Part shown: piece by piece, positions 28,425 to 37,322 of the stretch
Numbering within the stretch: position 1 is the stretch's first letter
How the letters are laid out: each line of letters starts with the position of its first letter
Source of the DNA: Jeotgalibacillus malaysiensis
GTDB taxonomy: Bacteria; Bacillota; Bacilli; Bacillales; Jeotgalibacillaceae
Length of the DNA: 64,000 nt
NCBI GenBank assembly: GCA_000818095.1
Contig: CP009416.1
Span: 2,588,501 to 2,652,500, forward strand
Direction: 5' to 3'
Translations under genes and position numbers: made by a program
The notes under the pieces: model-generated
The model's input: the letters and a program-made list of their open reading frames with translations, nothing else
What the model was told of the DNA's origin: nothing
The model's database searches: none

Positions 28425-29201
28425 TTATTTATGATTTCGTCTGAACTGTCCCGGTGTCAGCCCCTCATACTCTTTAAAAATCTTATTAAAATATTTTGCT
28501 GTCTGATAGCCAGCCGTTTCTGCTATCTCAGCAACTGGTATTGTTGTGGTTAAAAGCAGCTGTTTCGCTTTTTGAATTCTCTTTCTCGTGACGTATTCAC
28601 TAAATGTGAGTCCTGTCTGATCTTTAAAAATGACGCTGAAATAGCTTGGATTCAGGTGTACATGCTCTGCGACTTCCTTTAGTGTCATCTGTCTGTCCAT
28701 ATGCAGATCAATATAATCTTTGCCTGCCTGAACAGGTGAAGTCATCTGCTTATGATCCTGCTCAAGATCCGCCAGTGAGTGATCAGCTGCTTTTTGCATA
28801 ATCCCTGCCCGTTCCTGTGTAAACTCTTTTTCAAGTGCCTCTTCCACAGACTGAATCAGCTTTTTCTTCTGCACCGGCTTCACGAGATAATTGAGTACAC
28901 CAAGCCGGATTGCAGTCTGGGCAAATTCAAATTCTGAATGCCCCGACAGAATGAGTGACACGGGCTGCTGCCCCATCTGCTGCATTTCTTCAATGAGTTC
29001 AAGTCCGGTCATTTCAGGCATGCAGATATCAGTAACCAGCACATGAACTTTTTCAGCCTGCGCCGTCTGAAGCGCTTCACCGGCTGATGCAGCTGCACGA
29101 ATTCTGAATCTGCCATCCGCCCATACTTCAAGTGATTTTGTCAGTCCTCTCAGCGTTGTCTCCTCATCATCCACAATTAAAATTGTTCTCTCTTTATCCA
29201 A
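28425..29201 (-). CDS. Response regulator with AraC-type DNA-binding domain (YesN/XynC type)
   Basis: A 258-residue regulator. The receiver domain (1-120) has DDEE, the phosphorylated Asp in LVTDICMP and Lys in VKPVQKK. The C-terminus (about 160-255) has two helix-turn-helix motifs of AraC type, ending GYQTAKYFNKIFKEYEGLTP. The TTG at 29201 (MDKERTILIV) with AAAGGG eight to nine bases upstream is preferred to earlier frames; it overlaps the kinase gene by 8 bp. It probably activates the transport genes just downstream. Confidence 0.9.
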   Translation of the reverse strand: MDKERTILIVDDEETTLRGLTKSLEVWADGRFRIRAAASAGEALQTAQAEKVHVLVTDICMPEMTGLELIEEMQQMGQQPVSLILSGHSEFEFAQTAIRLGVLNYLVKPVQKKKLIQSVEEALEKEFTQERAGIMQKAADHSLADLEQDHKQMTSPVQAGKDYIDLHMDRQMTLKEVAEHVHLNPSYFSVIFKDQTGLTFSEYVTRKRIQKAKQLLLTTTIPVAEIAETAGYQTAKYFNKIFKEYEGLTPGQFRRNHK

Positions 29202-30948
29202 AACGCTCACCCTTTGATTCGTAATAAGGCAATTCGAAATACACCATGGTGCCTTTTCCTTCCACACTATCAATCTTTAATCCACCTGTTTCATGTCCGG
29301 CAAAATGAAGCAACAGTCTGTGATGCACATTGGCAAGTGCGACGCCATTTCCTTTTTTAGAGGAAATGCCTTCTGCCTTCATCGCTTCTGTCACCTGATT
29401 CAGCAATTCATCCGACATACCCGGTCCATCATCACTGACCATGACCATCACGCGGTCCGTCTCAGTCTCCGCTACTTCAATCTTGATTTCCCCAGGCTTT
29501 ACTTTACCTTCAATGCCATGCATAATTGCATTCTCAACGAGCGGCTGAATCATCAGTTTTGGAATCTGAATGGTTTTCGTCTGATCAGGCAGGATAATCT
29601 TCCACTTCAGACGTTCACCAAATCTCATTTTCATCACAGAAATATATCGTTCCGCGTGCTCAAGCTCATCCTGAAGCGTCACCCACTCGTTTTTGCGCTT
29701 GCCGTTTGCAATCGTATACCTGAAGAGTTCTGACATTGTGATCACATGCTCAGCCAGCTCACTCTCCTCTTTTTCCTCTAACAGCCAGTACAGTGCATTC
29801 AGCGTATTAAAAAGAAAATGCGGATTAATCTGCGCCTGAAGCGCTTTCAATTCTGCCCGGTTCTGAATCAGTTCCTTTTCATAAACGACCTGGATCAAAT
29901 GATTCGTCTGTTCAACCATCTGATTATAGGTCTGGTTCAACTCATTGATCTCAATGCTTGAAGACCTGATTTTATTTTTCTGCAGATGACCTTCTCGTGC
30001 TTTTTTCATCGTTTCAGTCAGTTTGAAAATTGGCTTTGTGATCACCGTTGAAAAACCATATGAGGCCGCTCCAAAAATAATCATGCCAAGCACAGCCGAC
30101 AGTAAAATAATCAGCCCGAGCACACTCGCTCCTGAAGCAAGTGCTGTCATTGGCGTTGCAATATACGTCGTCCATCCTGTCACCGGCGACGTCTCCTGAA
30201 CGAGAATATGTTCCTCCCCGTTCAGCGTAATCCGCTGCTCTCCCTCCTGATCAAGCAGTGCTTCAGCAAAATCAGAATTTGTCGTAATGACATTATCGTT
30301 CGAATCAGCAAGCACCTTTGCATCCTGATCCTCCGTCCGTTCACCGTCAGAGAACCTGAAATAATTCGGATCAATCCTGATCACCAGATACCCGCCGCTC
30401 GCAAAGCTCCGCTCAATCAGACTGATCCGCCTGATCGCAAGCAGTGAATTCGGATACTGGGGATCCTGTCCAACCCAGATCTGACGCCCCTGCTCATAAT
30501 CAGCCCGCACCACCCAGTACGGCGCAACCCGATCAAATAAATATGTATCATCGAGCGGAAACAGCCTTTCATTTTCAGCACTGTACATTTCAAAAGACTG
30601 AATACCGTCAGAATACGCCTGAAATGTATTCCCGATTGTTAAAAGAGACTGCCGCTGCTGAAACGTTGCTTCCTCCCCATCATATAAACGTGTCAATAAC
30701 TGCTGCACCGACTGATTCGTGGCCACCTGAGTCGTCAGCAGATCAATCTGACCATACAGTGTATCCGTCTTCCCCGACGCCTGCACCGCTGTCTGCTTCA
30801 ACTGCCGCTCCGCATTATCCCGCAAAATCTGACCGCCAAAATGATAAGTCGAAACCGCAACAAACGCCAGTACTATCACCATCACAATCAGAAACACAAT
30901 TGAAATCTGATTGCGCAGCGTATTATACTTCTTCAACCGCTGGACCAA
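29194..30948 (-). CDS. Sensor histidine kinase (YesM/XynD type)
   Basis: A 584-residue membrane kinase. A first helix lies at about residues 14-36, then a large extracellular Cache-like sensor (40-270), a second helix (about 275-300), a HAMP linker, the His_kinase core ALQAQINPHFLFNTLNALYW with the phosphorylated His, and an ATPase domain with LVENAIMHGIEG and SDDGPGM. The TTG at 30948 (VQRLKKYN) has GGGGG eight bases upstream. With the AraC-type regulator it forms a typical sugar-sensing pair for the xylo-oligosaccharide genes. Confidence 0.9.
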   Translation of the reverse strand: MVQRLKKYNTLRNQISIVFLIVMVIVLAFVAVSTYHFGGQILRDNAERQLKQTAVQASGKTDTLYGQIDLLTTQVATNQSVQQLLTRLYDGEEATFQQRQSLLTIGNTFQAYSDGIQSFEMYSAENERLFPLDDTYLFDRVAPYWVVRADYEQGRQIWVGQDPQYPNSLLAIRRISLIERSFASGGYLVIRIDPNYFRFSDGERTEDQDAKVLADSNDNVITTNSDFAEALLDQEGEQRITLNGEEHILVQETSPVTGWTTYIATPMTALASGASVLGLIILLSAVLGMIIFGAASYGFSTVITKPIFKLTETMKKAREGHLQKNKIRSSSIEINELNQTYNQMVEQTNHLIQVVYEKELIQNRAELKALQAQINPHFLFNTLNALYWLLEEKEESELAEHVITMSELFRYTIANGKRKNEWVTLQDELEHAERYISVMKMRFGERLKWKIILPDQTKTIQIPKLMIQPLVENAIMHGIEGKVKPGEIKIEVAETETDRVMVMVSDDGPGMSDELLNQVTEAMKAEGISSKKGNGVALANVHHRLLLHFAGHETGGLKIDSVEGKGTMVYFELPYYESKGERFG

Positions 30949-31078
30949 AACACCCACCCCCTAAGCATTTTTCATTTACTTTACCAGACTATTTCGAATT
31001 GCGGAATAGGAGGGGGATGGAAAATGGTGTTGAGGAATAGTGAAGTAGGACTGTGAACTTTTACTTTTGGGTAAAGGA

Positions 31079-31213
31079 GCTATCGATTTTACGGATACAG
31101 CACTCAAATGGGAAAATACAACCTTCGTGGACGATCTAACTGCATTCACCCCGGGTGTATCGCTACCTCAATTCAGTTTATACCTACCTCAAAATCTATT
31201 TGACTTCATTCAG
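31079..31213 (-). repeat. 21-bp periodic array 7 (TTGAG class)
   Basis: On the minus strand unit tags (TTGAGGTAG, TTGAGTGC and variants) start at 31213, 31192, 31171, 31149, 31128, 31107 and 31086 (spacings 21, 21, 22, 21, 21, 21). The third unit contains GATACACCCGG. It lies between the kinase start and the chemoreceptor terminator. Confidence 0.8.
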
Positions 31214-31225
31214 TGTTCTTAATAA

Positions 31226-31256
31226 ACAAAACCCGGAGCTTCCCAAGCCCCGGGTT
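31226..31256 (-). terminator. Terminator of the chemoreceptor gene
   Basis: On the minus strand AACCCGG and CCGGGTT form the outer stem, with an inner GCTTGGGAAGC, followed by TTGTTT. Confidence 0.85.
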
Positions 31257-31261
31257 CCAAA

Positions 31262-32950
31262 TCAAGCATTCAATTTAAACTTACGAACCTCACCAGCAAG
31301 CTCCTCAGCAAGCCCTGCAAGTTCATCTGCACTCGCAGAAATCGTCTCCATCGTGCTGAGTGACTGCTCGCTTGATGCGGCTGTTTCTTCAACTCCTGCT
31401 GCTGATTCCTGTGAAATGGAGGCAATTTCCTGGACGGATGCATTCATAGACTGACTGCCTTCAGAGATATCCTTCAGATTATCAGCGATCTGGTCTACCA
31501 TTTGAATCATGTCGCGGATAGAGCCATTGATTTCGTTAAATTTTTCACCTGTTACAGCGATCTGTCTCGTGCCCTCATTTACTTCTTCATAGCCCTGTTC
31601 GAGTGAACCAACGACACTGCGAGATTCGGTCTGGATCCCATTTACAAATCCGGTGATATCATTCACTGAGTTTGCCACCTGTTCTGCAAGTTTCCGGACT
31701 TCATCAGCGACCACCGCAAATCCTTTCCCCTGTTCACCTGCACGTGCAGCTTCAATCGCTGCATTTAACGCTAAAAGGTTAGTCTGCTCAGCAATTTCGC
31801 GGATCACACCGACAAGCTTTGAAATTTCATTTGTCTGATGATCAAGACCGCGTACTTTGCCAACGGCCTCCGTCATTACCTGATCAATCACCATCATCTG
31901 CTGGATGGATGACTCCATCATTTGTGAGCCTTCTTCAGCACTCGTCATAACGTCACGGGATCGGTTCGAAATGTCTTCACTACGCTGCGTTGTATCCTGA
32001 ATCTTACCTGAGAATTCTTCCATCGTTTCAGAAAGCGTGCCGGCATTTGTCGCCTGCGCTTCAGAGCCGGATGCAAGCTCCTGCATCGTCACAGCAATCT
32101 GCTCGCTGCCTTCACGGACTTCATTTGCAGACTGGGTCAGTTCTTCACTTTGCGCAGATACGTTTTCAGTCGCAACAGCTATTTTACTCACAACTGTTTT
32201 CAGATCTTCCTGCATTTTGTTCGTTGCGGCAACAAGCGTACCGATTTCATCTTTTCGCTTAGAAACAAGTGGTTCAAGGGTGAGGTCGCCGTTAGATACA
32301 CGTTCCATTCGGGATGCAACGCGCTGGAGCGGAACGCCAATTGCACGACCCATTGTAATACCAATTGCAATTGCAGCTAAAAGCGCGACAACACCAATTG
32401 TAAAAATCATCGTTCTGCTGTTATTAAATGTTGAATTACTCTGCTGATTCAATTGATCTGCCACTTCCACAGCACGCGCCTTCAGATCCGCAAGATCACC
32501 CTGTGCCATGGCAAACAGCGTTCCAGCAGTACCAATACCACCAGCCGCCTCTTCATAATCACCTGCCTGAACCAGTTCCACATTATTTCTCAGTGAATCT
32601 GTAAACACTGACCAGTTCTCTTCAAAATTCGTCATATATTCAGCACTTTCAGGACCAGGATTCGTTGCCCAAAACTGCTCAATTAAAGAATCAATCTCCT
32701 CAATATTATTCAACGCAGCTTCAGTTAATCTCGGGCTCTCCTGAATCACCGCGCTCGTCATCTGCACGCGCGTATTCTCAGACAGCCTGATCATATCAGT
32801 CAGAATCGACAGCCCAACTACCCGATCCTCATACATCGCCTTCCCATTATCATTCACATTTCCAATCGCCACCAGACTCGAATAACCCAGCGCCACCAAA
32901 AGACCCGCAATAATCAAATAAGAAACGATCAACTTCCCTCTAATCTTCAA
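31262..32950 (-). CDS. Methyl-accepting chemotaxis protein
   Basis: A 562-residue chemoreceptor. Helix 1 (about residues 5-27), a four-helix-bundle sensor outside (30-185), helix 2 (about 186-208), a HAMP domain ([20 protein letters not shown]) and a long signalling coil whose tip reads [20 protein letters not shown]. The TTG at 32950 ([10 protein letters not shown]) is chosen because GGAGG is eight bases upstream; the earlier GTG lies on that site. It is flanked by inverted 21-bp arrays 7 and 8. The ligand is unknown; the place between the xylan genes and the flagellar genes may hint at a sugar. Confidence 0.93.
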   Translation of the reverse strand: MKIRGKLIVSYLIIAGLLVALGYSSLVAIGNVNDNGKAMYEDRVVGLSILTDMIRLSENTRVQMTSAVIQESPRLTEAALNNIEEIDSLIEQFWATNPGPESAEYMTNFEENWSVFTDSLRNNVELVQAGDYEEAAGGIGTAGTLFAMAQGDLADLKARAVEVADQLNQQSNSTFNNSRTMIFTIGVVALLAAIAIGITMGRAIGVPLQRVASRMERVSNGDLTLEPLVSKRKDEIGTLVAATNKMQEDLKTVVSKIAVATENVSAQSEELTQSANEVREGSEQIAVTMQELASGSEAQATNAGTLSETMEEFSGKIQDTTQRSEDISNRSRDVMTSAEEGSQMMESSIQQMMVIDQVMTEAVGKVRGLDHQTNEISKLVGVIREIAEQTNLLALNAAIEAARAGEQGKGFAVVADEVRKLAEQVANSVNDITGFVNGIQTESRSVVGSLEQGYEEVNEGTRQIAVTGEKFNEINGSIRDMIQMVDQIADNLKDISEGSQSMNASVQEIASISQESAAGVEETAASSEQSLSTMETISASADELAGLAEELAGEVRKFKLNA

Positions 32951-33052
32951 ACCCCTTACCTCCACCAGAATTTATATGTATAGTCTTATTATCGGGTATA
33001 AGGGCTTAGTTGTGAATGTTTTTTAGTAGGAAAGTTTGATATTTGTGAAGAT

Positions 33053-33091
33053 GAGAGCGAAGTGCGGGGTCAGACCCTGCACTTCGCTCTC
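33053..33091. repeat. 13-bp perfect inverted repeat around GGGGTCAGACCCT
   Basis: GAGAGCGAAGTGC (33053-33065) pairs exactly with GCACTTCGCTCTC (33079-33091). The centre is itself a GGGTCAGACCC near-palindrome. An inverted relative, GGGTCTGACCCC, is at 33258-33269, so array 8 is framed by the two. Confidence 0.9.
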
Positions 33092-33099
33092 AAAAAACG

Positions 33100-33248
33100 T
33101 CGAATGTCATAGAGTAGACAATCGACGTATGTATCTTCCAGTTTGAAGTAGCAATACACCCGGATTGAGTGCGGTAAGATGGCGACTGAGTGTTGTATCA
33201 CGCCAGTTGACTGCAGTATCGCTACAATCGACAGCTCTCTTCCTCTAC
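33100..33248 (+). repeat. 21-bp periodic array 8 (TTGAG class)
   Basis: Tags TCGA, TTGA or CTGA are at 33100, 33122, 33143, 33165, 33186, 33207 and 33228 (22, 21, 22, 21, 21, 21; the first unit is weak). The unit at 33143 carries AATACACCCGG. With array 7 it encloses the chemoreceptor gene, in opposite orientation. The 32951-33335 gap holds this array, the framing repeats and the YjfB terminator, and no gene. Confidence 0.82.
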
Positions 33249-33299
33249 CGAAGGCCAGGGTCTGACCCCTACTCCCCCTACTCCGCTCCCCCGTCCCAA

Positions 33300-33330
33300 C
33301 AAAAAAAGACACCTCCCAAAGAGATGCCTC
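33300..33330 (-). terminator. Terminator after the YjfB-like gene
   Basis: On the minus strand AGGCATCTC and GGGAGGTGTCT pair around a TTT loop and are followed by seven T. Confidence 0.88.
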
Positions 33331-33335
33331 CTCAC

Positions 33336-33536
33336 TCAACCACTAATATCAACGTTCCCACCCAAATGAGGCTGTGCCACATGCTGAACCGCCTTCACCT
33401 GAGAACTATTCAGCATCTGAATCATCGACGCTGCATTCTGTTCTGCATGATTCATCGTTTTCTTCATCATCGCAAGCGACGCATCCTGCTTCACCTTGCC
33501 ATGACTCAAGCCAATTGATAAAGCTGCAATATCCAC
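33336..33536 (-). CDS. Small YjfB-family putative motility protein
   Basis: A 66-residue protein that starts MDIAALSIGLSHGKVKQDAS and contains MMKKTMNHAEQNAASMIQML, the pattern of the YjfB family. The family is small and found in flagellated Firmicutes and proteobacteria; its function is not known. It is the last gene of the fliD-side cluster and ends at a strong terminator. Confidence 0.75.
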   Translation of the reverse strand: MDIAALSIGLSHGKVKQDASLAMMKKTMNHAEQNAASMIQMLNSSQVKAVQHVAQPHLGGNVDISG

Positions 33537-33548
33537 CTAAACCCCTCC

Positions 33549-33908
33549 TTACTGCGTTAAGTAATCCTTGTACGTCTCTACAATCGCCTGATCCAGCTTC
33601 TTAAATGCTGGAATCATTGACACCTGCAGCATCTCTTTCGCCTGCTCAAACTCCTGCTCCGAATAAGCAGCAACGATCTGATTCGCCACTTTCACTACCT
33701 GATCAAAATGAACAACAAGTTCTGCCGGCGCAGTTGGCTTAATCGCAGCTTCAATCTGCGCATAACCCTTCATCGCCTCTTCAAACATATATACAGACTG
33801 CTCAAACTGTCCTTCATTGATCAACCGCTGTGTGTGCTCAAGTGCCTCTAAAACCGTCTCACCCAACTCTTTCGTTCTAACGACAACTTCTCTGAATCTC
33901 TCATCCAT
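33549..33908 (-). CDS. Helical protein of unknown function beside fliT
   Basis: A 119-residue protein, almost wholly alpha-helical by composition, with no membrane segment or known motif. It is rich in Glu, Gln and Ala (for example EALEHTQRLINEGQFEQSV). It lies between the fliT terminator and the YjfB gene, 12 bp upstream of the latter. The size and helical nature would suit a flagellar export chaperone, but that is only inference from context. Confidence 0.6.
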   Translation of the reverse strand: MDERFREVVVRTKELGETVLEALEHTQRLINEGQFEQSVYMFEEAMKGYAQIEAAIKPTAPAELVVHFDQVVKVANQIVAAYSEQEFEQAKEMLQVSMIPAFKKLDQAIVETYKDYLTQ

Positions 33909-33925
33909 ACAAACCGCTCCTGACA

Positions 33926-33952
33926 GAAAAAGCCTGAGGGATCATCCTCAGA
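33926..33952 (-). terminator. Terminator after fliT
   Basis: On the minus strand CTGAGG and CCTCAG pair around a short loop, followed by GCTTTTT. It separates fliT from the downstream helical gene. Confidence 0.8.
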
Positions 33953-33957
33953 CTCAT

Positions 33958-34299
33958 TTAATTTCTCTTATCGTAAAATACACCATCTGTAGACTCGGAC
34001 TCTGCATATGGATTGTTATACTTCGACGCAGATTTTTTCTTATGGCCCGTATCTTTAATATCCTTCTGGATCTCTAAACGCAATTCCTGCATACATGCGT
34101 CGATTTTCTGATTCCAGGCCATGATATCCCCAGCCAGCTTCTTTTCATCAGCTGTCTCAGGAACCTTCACATCTTTCAGTATGCTCTCCCGTTTAGCTAA
34201 AAGCTTTTCAACCTGATCAATTTTCGTATCCCGATCCTGATCAGACTGTACAACTGTATAAAGTGCCTTCGTTAATTCATAACACATTTCAAGACTCAT
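33958..34299 (-). CDS. fliT: Flagellar protein FliT
   Basis: A 113-residue helical protein following fliS with a TAATG overlap at 34299. FliT-type proteins act as chaperones for the cap protein FliD. Sequence conservation is low, so the name rests on size, helices (YELTKALYTVVQSDQDRDTK) and the order fliD-fliS-fliT, which is that of B. subtilis. The C-terminus is basic. Confidence 0.75.
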   Translation of the reverse strand: MSLEMCYELTKALYTVVQSDQDRDTKIDQVEKLLAKRESILKDVKVPETADEKKLAGDIMAWNQKIDACMQELRLEIQKDIKDTGHKKKSASKYNNPYAESESTDGVFYDKRN

Positions 34300-34700
34300 T
34301 AAACCGTTCCGCCTGCTCCAACCTGCTGCAGTTTGCGATTTTCTTGGATCACCTGTTTCCAGACATCGCGGAATTCCGTTACAAAGCCTGAAACTTCATC
34401 TAAAATTTCCGTGCTGCCCTTCACGTTCGCTTCCATCAGACGGCTGATTAAAAAGTCATATAGCGCCAGCATATTTTTTGCCACTTCCTGCTCTGTCTTA
34501 AGCGTCACAGATAGCTCGCGTAAAATGGCCTGTGCCTTTTGGATATTGATATTTTTCTGTTCAATGTTATTCTGCTCGATCGCCATTTGCCCCTGTTTAA
34601 TAAACTTCAGACAACCGTTATAAAGCATTAGCGTCAGTTCCCCGGGGGAAGCTGTATTCACCTGATTATTTGCATATGCCTGCTGTGGATTTCTTACCAT
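34299..34700 (-). CDS. fliS: Flagellin export chaperone FliS (first copy)
   Basis: A 133-residue chaperone that binds flagellin C-termini and keeps them unfolded before export. It has the family motif YANNQVNTASPGELTLMLYN at residues 9-28 and an all-helical body. It lies between fliD and fliT. A second FliS is encoded at 53682-54134 next to the third flagellin. Confidence 0.93.
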   Translation of the reverse strand: MVRNPQQAYANNQVNTASPGELTLMLYNGCLKFIKQGQMAIEQNNIEQKNINIQKAQAILRELSVTLKTEQEVAKNMLALYDFLISRLMEANVKGSTEILDEVSGFVTEFRDVWKQVIQENRKLQQVGAGGTV

Positions 34701-34718
34701 GCTGCCACTCCTCTATGT

Positions 34719-36743
34719 TTAAAATCCTGAACTAAATTGTTGCATCAAATAAGCTGATTGGTTGTTCGCTTGCTGAATTGCTTTCTCCATCGCTGTGAAC
34801 TGTCTCCAATAGCGATCTTCCACTTGAATCATTCGGTCTTCAAAGCGTTTGATTCTGTCATCCACATCATTCAGGTTCCGTCCGATTGAAAATTGCTGAT
34901 TTGTTGAAAACTGATTACCTGCTTTTCGACGCAATTCATCCATCGTGGTATTGACGGTATCCGTCAATCTGTGTAGAATACCCTTTGCTCCATCTTCTCC
35001 AGCATTCGATCCGCTTTTAAAAAGATTTTCTACTGCTTCTGGATCATTACTTAACGCTTCCTTCAGTTTTGCTTCATTTATCACTAGCTTACCGCCTTCT
35101 CTAAAATTGGAAGTGGTTGTAATTCCGATGGACGCCAGTTGGCTGAATAAAAGATTAGTTTCGTTATTTGAAACAGGTGTGTAGAAGTCCATTCTCATAG
35201 CTGAAAGTGTACCTGTTAAAATTGAGTCTCTTCTAAGTAGACCACTTCTTGCTTTTTCTTCAAATTGCTCCTGTTGTTTATCCGTCAATGCTTCACGCTC
35301 TTCATCAGAAAGTGGATTAAAATCACGAAAGCGTTCTTCATTCACTTTTTCATTTATCGCAGCAATCATCGTATTGTATTTTTCAACAAACCCTTTTATA
35401 TTATCAAATACTTTTCCAGTATCATTGTTTACATTCATAGTTACAGCCGGTCCAGTTGTAAACTCATTCTTAAGTGTAAATGTGATACCATTCATCGAAA
35501 AGGTGTTTGTCGGTCTTTCCGTTTCAAGCCCATTCACCGTAAACTTTGCATTCTGTGCTGCTACTTTCCGTTCACCATTTGCACCCAGCTGCAAAATATC
35601 CGTTGCGAACCCATTTTCAAATGAGAGATTTGCTGCACCACTGTTAAAATCTCCGGTTTCAGTTCTCATGACAGATATTTTATTTGTAAAAGAATCCATG
35701 AACATAGATACACCCAGATTGCTAGTATTAACCATATTAAAAATCTGATTCATTGTCTGAGAAGAATCAAAAAGAAAGCTTTCTCTTACTTCACCTTTAC
35801 TTGTATGTGAAGTCATCGCCATACTGGAATAATTTTGCTGAAAGGTTGCTTTGACATCTGTTTCAGCAGTCACAGCTGTATTCAGTTTTACTTCACCAGT
35901 ATTGAGGTTAACACTACCAACAGCCGTACCACCGTCCATTAATGACACGTTTGTTCTATCTGATACATCTGCATTCAGCTGATAGTTACTTGTCCCAACC
36001 TGTAGATTAAACCCGTTCTCATTGATCATTTTTTTTCCGACATTAAAAATAGTGGCACCTGAAGCAAGCTTTAGATCTCGGTTATGCTCATTCGCAATAT
36101 AATCAACTCTAACATTCACATCTTTATCTAATGCTTTGCTAAAAGTTAATTCTCCAGTTGATGAAATTGCTACTTCATTTTTTCCAGCAGTAAAATTCGC
36201 AGGGTCACTAATTACTTCAAATACTTCGTTGTTTACCTTCACCCTCATTTTACTAAGTTCAGCCGTATTTATCTCGCTGCCGTTCAAGGTAAGCTGCAGT
36301 GTATCAGTATCATCTCCTTTTAACGTCTGGCTGCCGATCGCACCTGAAGACCAGGTTATACCTGTTGAATCCTGTTCGCCCATAGGTTTTGTCGGATCAA
36401 AATCAGTTACAGTACCTGAAACCCACGTTTCCGCCTTCGCCATCTGATCCACCCTGCTGATTGAATAAGAACCTTGCTGAGCAGCTGAAGAAGCCGTTGC
36501 AGTAATCAAAGCATCGTTTGAGGAACTGACTGAATTTGCTCTGAATGAAGTCGACAGCTTCATTTGAGTCAGCGTACTTCTGAAATCCATCATTAACGTA
36601 TTAATCGTTCGATAATCATCACGCTGCCACTCAAGGCGCTGTTTATCCTGTTGTAGCTTCTGTAGAGGCATACGCTCTGCCTGCATTAAGTTTTTAACAA
36701 TTGAATCAATATCCATACCACTTGCTAATCCACCAATACGCAT
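34719..36743 (-). CDS. fliD: Flagellar filament cap protein FliD (HAP2)
   Basis: It forms the cap under which flagellin polymerises. The N-terminus MRIGGLASGMDIDSIVKNLM is diagnostic and the C-terminus is a coiled-coil with RFEDRMIQVEDRYWRQFTAM. At 674 residues it is longer than the roughly 500-residue B. subtilis FliD; the extra length lies in the middle, surface-exposed domains (about 100-420). It is transcribed with flaG upstream and fliS downstream. Confidence 0.95.
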   Translation of the reverse strand: MRIGGLASGMDIDSIVKNLMQAERMPLQKLQQDKQRLEWQRDDYRTINTLMMDFRSTLTQMKLSTSFRANSVSSSNDALITATASSAAQQGSYSISRVDQMAKAETWVSGTVTDFDPTKPMGEQDSTGITWSSGAIGSQTLKGDDTDTLQLTLNGSEINTAELSKMRVKVNNEVFEVISDPANFTAGKNEVAISSTGELTFSKALDKDVNVRVDYIANEHNRDLKLASGATIFNVGKKMINENGFNLQVGTSNYQLNADVSDRTNVSLMDGGTAVGSVNLNTGEVKLNTAVTAETDVKATFQQNYSSMAMTSHTSKGEVRESFLFDSSQTMNQIFNMVNTSNLGVSMFMDSFTNKISVMRTETGDFNSGAANLSFENGFATDILQLGANGERKVAAQNAKFTVNGLETERPTNTFSMNGITFTLKNEFTTGPAVTMNVNNDTGKVFDNIKGFVEKYNTMIAAINEKVNEERFRDFNPLSDEEREALTDKQQEQFEEKARSGLLRRDSILTGTLSAMRMDFYTPVSNNETNLLFSQLASIGITTTSNFREGGKLVINEAKLKEALSNDPEAVENLFKSGSNAGEDGAKGILHRLTDTVNTTMDELRRKAGNQFSTNQQFSIGRNLNDVDDRIKRFEDRMIQVEDRYWRQFTAMEKAIQQANNQSAYLMQQFSSGF

Positions 36744-36756
36744 CTCAATTCACTCC

Positions 36757-37116
36757 TTACACTTTTTGATCCACCATCAGTCCGATAAATTCAGTCATTG
36801 CCGCATAAGAGTCTAGCAGTCTTTTAGATGGAATTTCTTTAATGACTTCCTTTGTCATTTCATCCACAACCGTTACATAATACTCGCCAAGATCCTCATG
36901 AAACTCAAACTTCAAATGAGAGTTCGTCGGCTTCAAAAAATCATTCAACCCCTGAACAGCCTTTAAAATCTCAGTTTGACTTAAAGACTCTTCACGATGA
37001 ATCCTTTGCTGAATCGGAGTTACCTCCGGTTCATGCGATCCCTTTAGTACTTTTGAAGAATTTAACTTATTTTCTTGAATAGATGTATTGCCCGCTGCCT
37101 CTCCCACCTTATTCAT
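36757..37116 (-). CDS. flaG: FlaG family flagellar protein
   Basis: A 119-residue protein. The conserved C-terminal half reads LKFEFHEDLGEYYVTVVDE and KEVIKEIPSKRLLD, typical of FlaG/YvyC. It influences filament length or FliD function in other species. It is the first gene of the flaG-fliD-fliS-fliT operon, with a sigma-D-like promoter 31 bp upstream. Confidence 0.88.
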   Translation of the reverse strand: MNKVGEAAGNTSIQENKLNSSKVLKGSHEPEVTPIQQRIHREESLSQTEILKAVQGLNDFLKPTNSHLKFEFHEDLGEYYVTVVDEMTKEVIKEIPSKRLLDSYAAMTEFIGLMVDQKV

Positions 37117-37146
37117 AGATTTTCAGCTCCTGTGGTTTTAGTTTTT

Positions 37147-37173
37147 ATATCGGATTGGATCAATATATCTTTA
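37147..37173 (-). promoter_or_regulatory. Sigma-D-like promoter of flaG-fliD
   Basis: On the minus strand TAAA - 15 bases - TCCGATAT, against the B. subtilis consensus TAAA-N15-GCCGATAT: one mismatch. Confidence 0.75.
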
Positions 37174-37322
37174 CGTAAAAAGCTAATATATATACTTTAA
37201 TCGAAGAAATAACAACAATATAAGATTTAAAGTAATTCAATTGATCATGTTTATGGTGAACAGAACATATTTAGTTATATTATAGGAACTAAAAAATTTT
37301 AATTACTTAAACACCTAAAAAA

